Assembly: GCF_030408815.1 (NCBI RefSeq)
Contig: NZ_CP047355.1
Span: 2,418,001-2,482,000 of the forward strand
Length of the DNA stretch: 64,000 nucleotides
DNA from: Corynebacterium freiburgense
GTDB taxonomy: Bacteria; Actinomycetota; Actinomycetes; Mycobacteriales; Mycobacteriaceae
Direction of reading: 5' to 3'
Shown here: positions 44,817-53,549 of the stretch, in pieces
Layout: each line of letters starts with the position of its first letter
Numbering within the stretch: position 1 is the stretch's first letter
Program-made: the position numbers and the translations under genes
The notes under the pieces: generated by a model
The model's input: only the letters and a program-made list of their open reading frames with translations
Told to the model about the DNA's origin: nothing
The model's database searches: none

Positions 44817-45392
44817 ATGGCTGTGCACTTAACGAAGATTTACACTCGCACGGGTGACGATGGCACGACCGGACTCGCCTCATTTGAACGTGTTCCCAAA
44901 GATGATCCACGGCTTATCGCTTATGCCGACTGCGACGAAGCCAATTGCGCCCTCGGCCAAGTTCTCGCATTAGGAAATCCATCCCCCAATATCGCTAACG
45001 TGCTGCGTCGCGTACAAAACGAGCTATTTGACGCTGGCGCTGACCTAGCAACCCCGATCGAAAAAGACCCTAAATATCCCCCGCTTCGAATCGAACAAGC
45101 ATATATTGATCGCCTAGAAAAAGATTGCGATCAGTTTAATGAGAGTCTTCCGAAACTTTCATCATTTATCCTTCCGGGAGGCACCCCCGCGTCGGCCCTT
45201 CTCCATACTGCTCGCACGATTGTCCGGCGTGCCGAACGCTCAGCGTGGGCGGCAGTAAGGGAATTTCCAGAAACCACAACCACCCTCCCCGCGAAATATT
45301 TAAACCGCCTGAGCGACCTCTTATTTATCTTGGCCCGTGCCGAAAACAACGGCGAAGATGTGCAGTGGGTGCCAGGCGGCCAACGTACATAA
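44817..45392 (+). CDS. Cob(I)alamin adenosyltransferase, PduO type
   Basis: Transfers the adenosyl group of ATP to cob(I)alamin to give coenzyme B12. 191 residues, all-helical trimer fold; the [29 protein letters not shown]-binding motif is at residues 7-32 and the [12 protein letters not shown] helix is conserved. Divergent from murA with a TACACT minus-10-like box at 44796-44801. An orphan cobalamin riboswitch lies 2.3 kb downstream, so cobalamin metabolism is relevant to the organism even though no synthesis genes are in the window. Confidence 0.93.
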   Translation: MAVHLTKIYTRTGDDGTTGLASFERVPKDDPRLIAYADCDEANCALGQVLALGNPSPNIANVLRRVQNELFDAGADLATPIEKDPKYPPLRIEQAYIDRLEKDCDQFNESLPKLSSFILPGGTPASALLHTARTIVRRAERSAWAAVREFPETTTTLPAKYLNRLSDLLFILARAENNGEDVQWVPGGQRT

Positions 45393-45395
45393 GCT

Positions 45396-45426
45396 TATCG
45401 ACGCCGCACTCGACGCGGCGTCGATA
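45396..45426. terminator. Inverted TATCGACGCC hairpin after the adenosyltransferase gene
   Basis: Perfect 12-bp stem TATCGACGCCGC / GCGGCGTCGATA with a 7-base loop, between convergent pduO and ramA. Strong enough to act as a bidirectional terminator, although it lacks a long T-run. It is built from two copies of the overrepresented word TATCGACGC. Confidence 0.7.
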
Positions 45427-45434
45427 CTCAGCGT

Positions 45435-46277
45435 TTAAGGCAATGCACCAATACGGCGCGCAGCATTAACAGCCTCATAGCGGGTATGCGCCCCAAGCTT
45501 GCGCATTACCGAACGCAAATAGCTTTTCACGGTTTCCGCACCAATGCCCATTTCCTCTGCAGCTTCAACATTGGTATGCCCCAAAGCAACACACGCTAGA
45601 ACATCTAGTTCACGAGCACTGAGCTTTGTTGTCTGCTTTACACGGACCGGAGTGACCATTTGATCGCAAAGCTCCTCCAATTCCTTGCGTAAATCATCAT
45701 CACCGACCCGATTCGCCAACATACGAAGTTTGGAGTGTGTCGAGCGAACCTGCTCCCACTCTGCACCATTCATAACCCGACCAGACTTCAGCGAACCTGA
45801 ACGGCCGCCATCTGCGCGACGAAACGCCGCATTTACCGCCAAGTCTTGTTCCAATGAACGAGCCGTCATTGTGACCTCTTCAATGACCTTATCCCCCAAA
45901 CGCACTGGGGAATGCACACCCACATACAGCACACCACGAACTTCACGCTGCACAATCACCGGCACCGCAACGATTGAGAATAATCCCTCATCCTGAATGA
46001 CGCTGTCATACTCATGGCTGATCACATTTGCGCGAGTGTAATCACTCACGCCCACTGGGCGTCGAGTAGTCATAACACGACCACCAACACCACAACCAGC
46101 TTCAATAATGAGATTCTGCAACGCCGGAGTCCGTAACCCTACCCATGCGCCAATCTGGAGCCGCCCATCCGGCAACGCAGTAGCAAACATTGTTACGGGA
46201 ATCCCCGTCGCAGTCTTGAGCGACGTTAACGCCGATCGAATCGCATCCTCATCATCCTTGATGCGCTGAGAATCCAC
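45435..46277 (-). CDS. ramA: LuxR-family regulator RamA
   Basis: Regulator of acetate and central carbon metabolism in corynebacteria. 280 residues: a GAF-like N-terminal sensor (about 1-155) with TATGIPVTMFATALPDGRLQ, and a C-terminal LuxR helix-turn-helix (TTKLSARELDVLACVALGHTNVEAAEEMGIGAETVKSYLRSVMRK). The sequence is close to what I know of C. glutamicum RamA along its whole length. The start is GTG 46277 because AGGAGG lies 5 bases upstream and the product then begins VDSQRIKDDEDAIRSAL; the ATG 10 codons upstream lacks a site. Confidence 0.95.
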   Translation of the reverse strand: MDSQRIKDDEDAIRSALTSLKTATGIPVTMFATALPDGRLQIGAWVGLRTPALQNLIIEAGCGVGGRVMTTRRPVGVSDYTRANVISHEYDSVIQDEGLFSIVAVPVIVQREVRGVLYVGVHSPVRLGDKVIEEVTMTARSLEQDLAVNAAFRRADGGRSGSLKSGRVMNGAEWEQVRSTHSKLRMLANRVGDDDLRKELEELCDQMVTPVRVKQTTKLSARELDVLACVALGHTNVEAAEEMGIGAETVKSYLRSVMRKLGAHTRYEAVNAARRIGALP

Positions 46278-46492
46278 ACTAACCTCCTGCAACAGATACA
46301 TGGCCAACCCGGCACGCCCACAACATCGTCAGATGCAGCCCATCCAACTATGAAAGAGACACACCCGCCTCGAACATAAGAAAACTCTTAGAGGTGAAGT
46401 ATAATGCCATACCGGGGGTACGCATAGTCATCTTTTGAGTTGTTTTTTCACCACGACTGCCCACTTGGTTTTGAATTAGGGGTAACCTTCTG

Positions 46493-46601
46493 CCCCCAAA
46501 ATCGAAACTCTCCCCCTTAAAAGGTGCCCCCAGATAGATCTATTGCTCTACAAGTTTCTCCGTTTTTCGATGTGGATTTTGGGGGTGAATTGTAGAACAA
46601 T
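46493..46601. repeat. Two interleaved inverted repeats
   Basis: Arms CCCCCAAAATC (46493-46503) and GATTTTGGGGG (46575-46585) pair perfectly; arms ATTGCTCTACAA (46542-46553) and TTGTAGAACAAT (46590-46601) pair with one mismatch. Their order is A-B-A'-B'. A 10-bp palindrome ATAGATCTAT overlaps the second arm's start. Confidence 0.75.
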
Positions 46602-47126
46602 ACTGCATCTCTGCAGGTTGCCGTGAGGGCATAAAAATGAGTTCCACAAGAAATCCGCAAAATACAAATTACTTTGAAAAATAAACCGTGCCCTTACTAT
46701 CGGTGTTCAGTTTGATGCCATATTTCCCAAACTCCATTTACGTAATCCAGTTTCAAAAACACACAGCGCGAACACAGCGTAATCAATATCACTTTTTCAA
46801 GCGGCTTCCGGGCCGGAAAATCTGCCCGAAACCAAGCCCTGAAGGACAGCCAGCGCACTACTAAAGTCACCCAACCCCGCCAGGAAACTTGCCCCGGAAA
46901 GTTGGATTAGTGTTCTATGCTGCTTCGCGATGAGAGAATGCGGCCCTGACACACCTGATTCAGCTGATTGATGCCTGCGTTGGCTAGCTGCCACCGATTG
47001 TCAGGGTTGGTTTCCAGGCGCGTGGGCCGTTTTCAAGTGCGTGAGCTAGTTTTCAAGTGCGTGGGCCGTTTTCATGGGATTTCTCGGATTTCCCAGGCGA
47101 ATTGTTTGGCTATGTGGGGTAACTCG

Positions 47127-47252
47127 GCTGGTTTGTCAAAGGTGTTGGCTGGTTTCCTGGGTGTTTGATCTGATTTCCGGGGTGGGTGGGCTGGTTTGTC
47201 AAAGGTGTTGGCTGCTTCGCTGGGTGTTTGATCTGATTTCCGGGGTGAGTTG
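47127..47252. repeat. 63-bp tandem duplication
   Basis: Two units starting GCTGGTTTGTCAAAGGTGTT at 47127 and 47190, about 90 percent identical, with a partial third start at about 47250. T/G-rich, lying beside repeat locus E. Confidence 0.8.
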
Positions 47253-47309
47253 GCTGGTTTCCCGAGCCTTCGAGCCGCTTTCCCAGGGGCTTAAGCCGCT
47301 TTCCCGGGT

Positions 47310-47463
47310 GTTTAATAGGCACACCCTATTGAACTAGTGATGTTTTCATCCCTACTGTCGCAGATTCCATAAAATCAGCGAAAAAAATGGAATTTGTGAC
47401 AGGTTCCCTACCTATCGTGTCGCAGATTCCATAAAATCCGCCGAAAAAATGGAATCTGTGACA
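47310..47463 (-). repeat. Modular hairpin repeat, locus E (reversed, two units)
   Basis: Reverse orientation. 25-bp hairpin GTTTAATAGG/CCTATTGAAC at 47310-47334; hairpin units at 47356-47401 and 47418-47463. The third unit and the CCCCAGGTCAAC linker are absent, as expected if two units recombined. Confidence 0.92.
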
Positions 47464-47704
47464 ACACGCCCAACCAGCGCCCAACCAGCACCCGAAAGAA
47501 CCAGGTCGCCGGACGTACACAACCAAATCCCAGCTCACCACAAGCGCACAACCAAACCACCGGCCAAAAACAAGCCCCAAACCCCACGAACCAGCCCACA
47601 AACCCAGATCAAACCCAGCCACAACGGCCCCAAAGCCATCCCCGACAAGTAGGGAGCAGATCACGAACCACCCCCTGCCGTATCGCCATAAATAAAAACC
47701 GGCT

Positions 47705-47838
47705 AGTGTAGTTGGCACAACTGGTCTTTCCGTTGTTTGAAACGGAAGGCGCAAGAGGGAATTCAGTGCGATTCTGAAACTGTCCCGCAACGGTAACCAG
47801 CAAGTATGCCGGAAAGTCCGATACCTGCCAGTTGCGCT
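47705..47838 (+). ncRNA. Cobalamin riboswitch
   Basis: Matches the AdoCbl riboswitch core in order: P1 strand AGTGTAGTTGGCA (47705-47717) pairs with TGCCAGTTGCGCT (47826-47838); then AAGAGGGAATTCAGTGCGA, the invariant ACTGTCCCGCAACGGTAA segment, and GTCCGATACCTGCC with the B12-box features. Complete by inspection. No coding region on the plus strand within about 500 bases downstream resembles a known B12-regulated gene. The region 47710-48363 otherwise has only very short frames. Confidence 0.93.
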
Positions 47839-48266
47839 ATAACTTCAATAACCTGTTTTCAACTTGGGATTGCGTATTCATTGCCCGCACCTCAAAGGCG
47901 GCACCCTTTACTTTTCCTAGGCGGCAATTGGGTCTGCAATGCTAATGATTGAAACACATATTGGAAAGTTATAGCCCGCACATGCCCGTGGAAAGGTTCT
48001 GTTCGGATCACAAGGAAATACACTGGTAGTGGTGGTTTTCAACCAGGGTTACCCTTCGCTCTGGAAATCCCAGACCGCCTTGATATTCCTTGCGAGGTGC
48101 GCCCGAACGCCGCCACGGGCATGCTGTATTTATTTGCCTTGCGCATTCGGGGGCTTGTACAAGGCAAATGTCACGCTTTCACCAGCAGATTCTCCGTCAC
48201 GCCTTTCCCATTAAGCCGTGTTTGAACTTTGATTTTTCTACGCTTGCACCAAAACAGACAGAACGT
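47839..48266. other. Non-coding stretch behind the riboswitch
   Basis: No gene recognised. A 10-bp perfect inverted repeat ATTTGCCTTG / CAAGGCAAAT lies at 48132-48169. Possible short frames (for example from the ATG near 47991) are too short to call. Confidence 0.55.
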
Positions 48267-48282
48267 TAGACCACCCTGTCTA
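48267..48282 (+). promoter_or_regulatory. McbR-type operator upstream of cysK
   Basis: TAGAC-CACCCT-GTCTA matches the C. glutamicum McbR consensus TAGAC-N6-GTCTA exactly. It lies 82 bases upstream of the cysK ATG. McbR represses sulfur assimilation genes and responds to S-adenosylhomocysteine. Confidence 0.85.
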
Positions 48283-48363
48283 GAATTTCCTAGCCATGCA
48301 AGGTATTCTTTGGAAGTCGGCCACGCACGGCCCTTCATTGAAGTACTTACAAGGAGCATTTTT

Positions 48364-49299
48364 ATGGCACGCATCCACGCCAATATCACCGAAACCATTG
48401 GCGGAACTCCGCTTGTTCGTTTGAACCGACTGACAGCTGACCTCCCCGCTGAAGTCCTAGTCAAATTGGAGTTTTTTAACCCTGCAAATAGCGTGAAGGA
48501 CCGCATCGGACGGGCGATTCTCGACGCCGCTGAAGCAGACGGATCCTTACAGCCCGGCGGCACCATTGTGGAGGCAACATCCGGTAATACTGGCATCGCA
48601 TTAGCCATGGTCGGAGCAGCCCGAGGCTACAAGGTTGTTCTTACAATGCCGGAAACCATGTCTATGGAGCGGCGCGTTATGCTTCGCGGCTATGGCGCTG
48701 AGATCATTTTGACTCCGGGCTCAGCAGGCATGCAGGGTGCTGTTGATAAAGCGAATGAGATCGTAGCTTCTCGCGAAGGCGCAATCCTCGCACGTCAGTT
48801 CGCAAACCCAGCAAATCCAGCAATTCACCGCGCGACCACCGCTGAAGAGATTTGGGCTGATACCGATGGTGAAGTTGATATTTTTGTTGCTGGCTTTGGC
48901 ACTGGTGGCACGATTTCCGGCGTTGGGCGGGTACTTAAAGATCGCAAGCCTGGCGTTCAGATCGTCGGTGTGGAACCCGCAGATTCCGCGCTATTAACCA
49001 CCGGCAAGGCTGGCCCTCACAAAATCCAGGGTATTGGTGCAAACTTCATTCCTGAGGTCCTAGATCGCAAGGTCATTGATGATATTTACACCGTGTCCAA
49101 TGAGGATGCAATTGCAGCTTCTCGTGCCCTTGCCGCCAATGAAGGCATCCTTGGAGGCATTTCAACTGGCGCAAATATTCATGTTGCATTGAAGCTTGCA
49201 GCATTGGAAGAAAACGCAGGTAAAACTATCGTAACCGTGGCATGCGACTATGGAGAACGCTACGTTTCCACTGTTTTATTCGACGATATCCGTAGCTAA
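48364..49299 (+). CDS. cysK: Cysteine synthase (O-acetylserine sulfhydrylase)
   Basis: Makes cysteine from O-acetylserine and sulfide, PLP-dependent. 311 residues; the PLP Lys is in [13 protein letters not shown] (K about 42), the substrate-binding [12 protein letters not shown] follows, and [11 protein letters not shown] and [13 protein letters not shown] bind the cofactor phosphate. ATG 48364 is preceded by AAGGAG; the frame is open 45 codons upstream across the McbR site, which excludes a longer start. cysE follows, so the pair supplies cysteine from serine made by serB (13 kb). Confidence 0.97.
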   Translation: MARIHANITETIGGTPLVRLNRLTADLPAEVLVKLEFFNPANSVKDRIGRAILDAAEADGSLQPGGTIVEATSGNTGIALAMVGAARGYKVVLTMPETMSMERRVMLRGYGAEIILTPGSAGMQGAVDKANEIVASREGAILARQFANPANPAIHRATTAEEIWADTDGEVDIFVAGFGTGGTISGVGRVLKDRKPGVQIVGVEPADSALLTTGKAGPHKIQGIGANFIPEVLDRKVIDDIYTVSNEDAIAASRALAANEGILGGISTGANIHVALKLAALEENAGKTIVTVACDYGERYVSTVLFDDIRS

Positions 49300-49309
49300 C
49301 ACTTGTGCG

Positions 49310-49365
49310 TATCGACGCCCGCGCCGACCTATGCTTATTGCACCGGTGCGACGTGGGCGTCGATA
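49310..49365. repeat. Inverted pair of the TATCGACGCC word between cysK and cysE
   Basis: TATCGACGCCC (49310-49320) and GGGCGTCGATA (49355-49365) can pair over 11 bp around a 34-base loop. Lies between cysK stop and cysE start; may attenuate or terminate transcription. Confidence 0.75.
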
Positions 49366-49393
49366 AATGTTACCGCTGATAGTATTGAGCGTT

Positions 49394-49984
49394 ATGTACC
49401 GCATCATTTCGATGATCCGCGAAGACCTCGCTAACGCCCGTGAACATGATCCCGCAGCACGTGGCAACCTGGAAAACGCCATTGTGTATTCCGGCTTGCA
49501 CGCCATCTGGTCTCACCGGATAGCCCACGCATTATGGACTCGCGGCTTTAAAGCACCCGCCCGAATTCTCGCACAATTTACTCGGTTTATGACTGGCGTG
49601 GAAATCCACCCCGGCGCAACCATTGGTCGTCGCTTCTTTATTGACCATGGCATGGGTGTAGTCATCGGCGAAACCGCGGAAATTGGAGATGGTGTTATGC
49701 TTTACCATGGTGTCACCCTTGGTGGGCAAGTACTCACTCAAACCAAACGACACCCCACCCTCCAGGACAATGTCACAGTAGGAGCAGGTGCGAAAGTACT
49801 CGGGCCAATCACTATTGGATGTGGAAGTGCAATCGGGGCCAATGCGGTAGTGACCAAAGACGTACCTGCCAATCACATTGCTATTGGAATTCCCGCAAAG
49901 AACCGTCCACGCAAAGAAGATGAATGCATCAAACTTGTTGACCCGGACGCTTATGTAGCGAAAGAGCGCGGAGCAGGGATCTAG
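49394..49984 (+). CDS. cysE: Serine O-acetyltransferase
   Basis: Acetylates serine with acetyl-CoA to give O-acetylserine for CysK. 196 residues from ATG 49394: an N-terminal helical part and then left-handed parallel beta-helix hexapeptide repeats ([42 protein letters not shown]). The catalytic His is in the HGMGVVIGE block. Shorter N-terminus than the enteric enzyme, as usual in actinobacteria. A start at 49367 is possible, but GATAGTAT before 49394 looks like a minus-10 box, which would make the message nearly leaderless. Confidence 0.94.
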   Translation: MYRIISMIREDLANAREHDPAARGNLENAIVYSGLHAIWSHRIAHALWTRGFKAPARILAQFTRFMTGVEIHPGATIGRRFFIDHGMGVVIGETAEIGDGVMLYHGVTLGGQVLTQTKRHPTLQDNVTVGAGAKVLGPITIGCGSAIGANAVVTKDVPANHIAIGIPAKNRPRKEDECIKLVDPDAYVAKERGAGI

Positions 49985-50055
49985 TCGTACTTAACGTTTC
50001 GGGTCTTATGTGCATACGCTTTTATCCTTCAGCTAACTGACGAAAAGATTGCGCA

Positions 50056-50748
50056 ATGAATCCTCTAGCAACACTTTGGCCACCCTATGGTGTCCGCGTA
50101 ACTGTGATAACGCCACAACATCACCTCACCCTTAGCGCAATTACAGATACGGACCTACCTGAAATCGCCAGTATAAAGCCCGAAGATGTTTACGGCCCCG
50201 ACATCCCCGACCATGCATTCCCATGGATCTTCCAAGAACCAACTCAACGCGCCTATAGCAGTCTTCAATTACGCTGGTTAAACCGCGCAAATATGTCCGC
50301 CAGAAACTGGAGCTTTGATTTCTCCGCATATGAAAACGAAACACTTATCGGCGTAGCCGATCTCCGTGCAGTAAATTACTGCACCAACCGGACCATAGAA
50401 ACCGGATCATGGAATTACTACCAGCATCAAGGTAAAGGCTATGGCACCCTTATTCGTCATGGCCTCGCCGAACTATGCTTCCATTACTTTAAGGCTGCAA
50501 AACTACAATCAGCTTGGGTACCCAGTAATATCGCGTCTGGCCGGGTCAGTGAAAAATTAGGATACATCCATACCGGCGAAACAGAAACGCCCGTTGGGCC
50601 CGAAGCCAAACCGGAAAAAGCCATTGTTGCTCAACTCAGTGCACAGCGCTATCAACGCGGCTATGTAAACGCACCACAAATATCGGTTACGGGTATCACA
50701 CCTCAATTGCTTACGCTCCTTGGGGTGGACGCCTTACCGGATACTTAA
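50056..50748 (+). CDS. GNAT-family N-acetyltransferase (RimJ/RimL type)
   Basis: 230 residues with the acetyl-CoA-binding signature HQGKGYGTLIRHGLAELCF and the downstream SNIASGRVSEKLGYIHTGE, typical of the RimJ/RimL-like branch that acetylates N-termini or small amines. The acceptor cannot be read. Start ATG 50056; little upstream ribosome site is visible. Convergent with another acetyltransferase gene, 9 bases between stops. Confidence 0.82.
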   Translation: MNPLATLWPPYGVRVTVITPQHHLTLSAITDTDLPEIASIKPEDVYGPDIPDHAFPWIFQEPTQRAYSSLQLRWLNRANMSARNWSFDFSAYENETLIGVADLRAVNYCTNRTIETGSWNYYQHQGKGYGTLIRHGLAELCFHYFKAAKLQSAWVPSNIASGRVSEKLGYIHTGETETPVGPEAKPEKAIVAQLSAQRYQRGYVNAPQISVTGITPQLLTLLGVDALPDT

Positions 50749-50757
50749 ACACTAAGC

Positions 50758-51066
50758 CTAGCGTTCAATAAGGTTTTGAAATTCTGGGTTTTTACTCATA
50801 AACCCAAATACGGCAGAGCAGGATGGGCGAACTAGCAATCCATCTTTTTCGGTTTGCGCTAATGCCGCTTGGATAAGCGGCTTAGAAAGCCCCATTCCCT
50901 GGAACTGCGGATCGATCACCGTATGGTTGAAATCCCGAACACTTGGACCATCAGTTTTTTGCACTTCGCAATATTCTGCAACGCCGGCTATGGTGTCATC
51001 GGAAAAAAGCAGAAACCGAAAATTTTTAGCATCATGTTCAACACGCAATTCTGGCGACTCGGACAT
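50758..51066 (-). CDS. Small GNAT-like acetyltransferase (YjdJ type)
   Basis: 102 residues. The compact single-domain form with NHTVIDPQFQGMGLSKPLIQAAL and RPSCSAVFGFMSKNPEF is typical of the YjdJ-like proteins that bind acetyl-CoA with an unknown substrate. Preceded by AAAGGAAC on the minus strand. Located beside the tRNA cluster. Confidence 0.82.
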   Translation of the reverse strand: MSESPELRVEHDAKNFRFLLFSDDTIAGVAEYCEVQKTDGPSVRDFNHTVIDPQFQGMGLSKPLIQAALAQTEKDGLLVRPSCSAVFGFMSKNPEFQNLIER

Positions 51067-51116
51067 TATTTTGAGTTCCTTTCAATCGCATTCCGACTGT
51101 TTATAAACCAAAAATC

Positions 51117-51141
51117 CCCCAGCGACAATAACACTGGGGGA
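51117..51141 (-). terminator. Terminator after tRNA-Phe
   Basis: Stem CCCCCAG / CTGGGGG with 11-base loop and an A-run on its left side, giving T-run on the minus strand. Confidence 0.8.
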
Positions 51142-51147
51142 AATTTG

Positions 51148-51220
51148 TGGCCAGAACCAGGATCGAACTGGTGACCTTCCACTTTTCAGGCGGATGCTCT
51201 ACCGACTGAGCTATCTGGCC
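51148..51220 (-). tRNA. tRNA-Phe (GAA)
   Basis: 73 nt: acceptor GGCCAGA / TCTGGCC, discriminator A, anticodon loop CTGAAAA (anticodon GAA), T-loop TTCGATC. Confidence 0.95.
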
Positions 51221-51239
51221 AGAGTAGCTTGGCTACTCG

Positions 51240-51313
51240 CGACCCTGACGGGGCTCGAACCCGCGACCTCCGCCGTGACAGGGCGGCGCGCTAACCAACT
51301 GCGCCACAGGGCC
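51240..51313 (-). tRNA. tRNA-Asp (GTC), copy 1
   Basis: 74 nt: acceptor GGCCCTG / CAGGGTC, discriminator G, anticodon loop CTGTCAC (anticodon GTC). Identical to the copy at 52348-52421. Confidence 0.95.
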
Positions 51314-51441
51314 GTGTACTTGCTCGAGTTTTGTATTCAAAAACCCGTGCTGTGCACGAAAAGTAACTATACAGAGAATTCTTCAACAGGCGCAAACCCG
51401 CATGTAGAAGAACCTTTTTCCAGGGCGAAACAGGCACAGAA

Positions 51442-51774
51442 TCACGTCAGCCACCATGCGGTGGAAAAATGGACTACTGCAGCACATATAGGCGCAATCA
51501 CCGCAGCTGGAATCATACGCCGAAGTCCAATAACTGCATCTACTCCCTGAATCACACCAGCCACCAGAAGCCAAATAAAAGCTTGGCTAGGTAACCAACA
51601 CACCACTACTGCCATGCCCAGGCCGAATGGAACTGCTCGAGCAGCGTACATTTGGACATAATAAGGGGAATGTTTAGACTCGCCGGAAAGTAAAGTTGGT
51701 CGCCACAGCGCAACCAAACCAAACATGCTCGAAGCTAACGCTAACAGGGCATTTACCATTAGAAGCCATGTCAT
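51442..51774 (-). CDS. Small membrane protein, four hydrophobic segments
   Basis: 110 residues starting MTWLLMVNALLALASSMFGL, with about four membrane helices. Resembles the DUF4267-type small membrane proteins, without known function. Its ATG overlaps the TGA of the marR gene (ATGA at 51771-51774), so the two are translationally coupled. It may be regulated by or act with the MarR protein. A longer upstream frame runs inside marR and is not used. Confidence 0.75.
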   Translation of the reverse strand: MTWLLMVNALLALASSMFGLVALWRPTLLSGESKHSPYYVQMYAARAVPFGLGMAVVVCWLPSQAFIWLLVAGVIQGVDAVIGLRRMIPAAVIAPICAAVVHFSTAWWLT

Positions 51775-52202
51775 TTCAGATTCCTCTCCACGCGAGCTAA
51801 CAAATCGAAGAGGGTATCTAATTCTTGCGCACTCAGCCCCGCGAGCGCGTAGCTGTTTGTGGCGCTGGCGAGGTCCCGGGCGTCGGCAAGCATGGCGTCG
51901 GTCTGATCGCATAAGTGGATGACATAGCGGCGGCGATTTTGTTCATCACGCTCGCGAGTGATATAGCCACGTTGCTCCATGCGTAGAAGCAGTTCAGTCA
52001 ATGTGGGCATATCCATACTGGTCCGGGCCGAAATATCGTGTTGTGCGGTACCAGGATGCTCATCAATGTCCTGTAACACGGCAAATTGTGCGGGAGTCAG
52101 ACCCAGAGGTTTCAGCTGGTTGGCAAACTGAATACCTAATGCGCGAGCGATGCGATTCATGCGAAATCCGAACGACGCATCAAGAAAAGACAACTCTTGC
52201 AT
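51771..52202 (-). CDS. MarR-family transcriptional regulator
   Basis: 143 residues. Winged helix-turn-helix with PAQFAVLQDIDEHPGTAQHDISARTSMDMPTLTELLLRMEQRGYITRERDEQNRRRYVIHL at about 40-100, the classical MarR DNA-binding and wing region. The ATG at 52202 (MQELSFLDASFGF) fits better than one 14 codons upstream. Coupled with the small membrane protein gene and inserted between two identical tRNA-Asp genes. Confidence 0.9.
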   Translation of the reverse strand: MQELSFLDASFGFRMNRIARALGIQFANQLKPLGLTPAQFAVLQDIDEHPGTAQHDISARTSMDMPTLTELLLRMEQRGYITRERDEQNRRRYVIHLCDQTDAMLADARDLASATNSYALAGLSAQELDTLFDLLARVERNLK

Positions 52203-52302
52203 ATCCACAATTCGTATACTAACTATTATGGAGTTATTAGGCAACAGGCAACTACTACAACCCGCTCAGCTTTAGCTGCCTCATACCCAGCAATACAAAA
52301 AA

Positions 52303-52329
52303 GCCCTTGTGCAAAAACAACACAAGGGC
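52303..52329 (-). terminator. Terminator after tRNA-Asp copy 2
   Basis: 9-bp stem GCCCTTGTG / CACAAGGGC, loop CAAAAACAA, A-run on the left side. Confidence 0.8.
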
Positions 52330-52347
52330 ATTCTTTTGAAGGAATTG

Positions 52348-52421
52348 CGACCCTGACGGGGCTCGAACCCGCGACCTCCGCCGTGACAGGGCGGCGCGCT
52401 AACCAACTGCGCCACAGGGCC
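52348..52421 (-). tRNA. tRNA-Asp (GTC), copy 2
   Basis: 74 nt, same sequence as 51240-51313; anticodon GTC in the loop CTGTCAC. Confidence 0.95.
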
Positions 52422-52453
52422 AGAAAAACTGGCCATTACAGCCAGTTTCCTTG

Positions 52454-52526
<73 letters not shown>

Positions 52527-52620
52527 TTATCGACAAGAAAGTTTTCTTGCGACTGGAGAGAAATATACGCACTCTAAGCAAAGTTCGCAAATCAAGCCCT
52601 GAACAGCGAAAACATGAGTC

Positions 52621-53277
52621 CTATAAATCCCAGATTTCACGCACCTTTTCGACGCCTTCCATTCGCACCGGAGCAGGGAAGGCTTCAAGGCGACGTTGCG
52701 CCCATTTTTCTTTTGTTAGCCGAAAGCGTTCAACCTCCACACGCTCGCCCGCCCGGTCCGCCCACACCGTGCCATTTGGCGCGAAACCTAATTTGCGCGA
52801 CACTCCAATAGCACCGTGATTGTCCACAAATGATGCTGAATGAACCTCTAAAGCATCGAATCCACTAAAAAGAAGCTCACAAATAAGTGCACGCATTTGG
52901 GTACCCCAGCCTTGGCGCTGGTATTTGTGCCCAAGCCATGCACCCGTTTCTGCAACACGAGTGGTTTGCCAATCTTGACTGCGGGCTATTTGCAATCCGA
53001 CTGGCTCGTCTTTGTACAACACTGCAAGCTGAAAATTTAAAACACCATGCGCAACATTCCCACGATGCTTCCACTGTTGCTGCAGTACCCAGCGGGCACG
53101 TTCTTCGGGACTTGCTAGTGACCACTCAGAGTGGAATGGATGCTCCTGAGGCGGCTGTTCCCCTTCAGCCGCCACTTCAGCAAGCTGACAAAGAATTTCA
53201 TCCGTAGCCCAACAGAGACGCATATGCCCCACACCTATCGAGAGTCCTGCTTGTGGCCAATACTGCGGATTAAACAT
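52621..53277 (-). CDS. GNAT-family N-acetyltransferase
   Basis: 218 residues with the pattern RVAETGAWLGHKYQRQGWGTQMRALICELLF, the acetyl-CoA site of RimJ/RimL-like GNAT enzymes, and FVDNHGAIGVSRKLGFAPNG. Acceptor unknown. The ATG at 53277 is the first in frame; the upstream region toward the MFS gene contains the operator at 53462. Confidence 0.82.
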   Translation of the reverse strand: MFNPQYWPQAGLSIGVGHMRLCWATDEILCQLAEVAAEGEQPPQEHPFHSEWSLASPEERARWVLQQQWKHRGNVAHGVLNFQLAVLYKDEPVGLQIARSQDWQTTRVAETGAWLGHKYQRQGWGTQMRALICELLFSGFDALEVHSASFVDNHGAIGVSRKLGFAPNGTVWADRAGERVEVERFRLTKEKWAQRRLEAFPAPVRMEGVEKVREIWDL

Positions 53278-53461
53278 TGTGGGCGCTCCTTACAGTGGTT
53301 AAGTTTTGGCATGCTGCCCTGGGTTTTCTTCCCTCAATTTTGACACATTTTTAGTCGTAGAGCTGGCAGGTTTTCCTGGCAGGCTTTGAGATTGCAAGCG
53401 GGGTGACTTTTGCCACAACCCTTTCACTGAATTTTCAAAAGATCTTTACACGGCACCCTAG

Positions 53462-53478
53462 ACCGACTGTCAGTCGGT
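53462..53478 (+). promoter_or_regulatory. 17-bp palindromic operator upstream of the MFS gene
   Basis: ACCGACTGTCAGTCGGT is a perfect palindrome of the kind bound by TetR-family repressors. A minus-10-like TACACT follows at 53483-53488. The MFS ATG is 72 bases downstream of the palindrome. No TetR gene is adjacent. Confidence 0.7.
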
Positions 53479-53549
53479 GGCGTACACTAGGACCGTAGAA
53501 AGAAAGCATTTTAAGACAATCGAGGCTCCGAAACGGCGGCTCAAAAACC

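Larger units (their letters stand above)
46278..47355. other. Non-coding stretch upstream of ramA
   Basis: No gene supported. The ramA promoter must be near 46280-46420. Interleaved inverted repeats lie at 46493-46601 and a 63-bp tandem duplication at 47127-47252, both listed. Between about 46980 and 47080 a GCGTGGGCCGTTTTC motif is repeated three times. It ends in repeat locus E. Confidence 0.6.
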
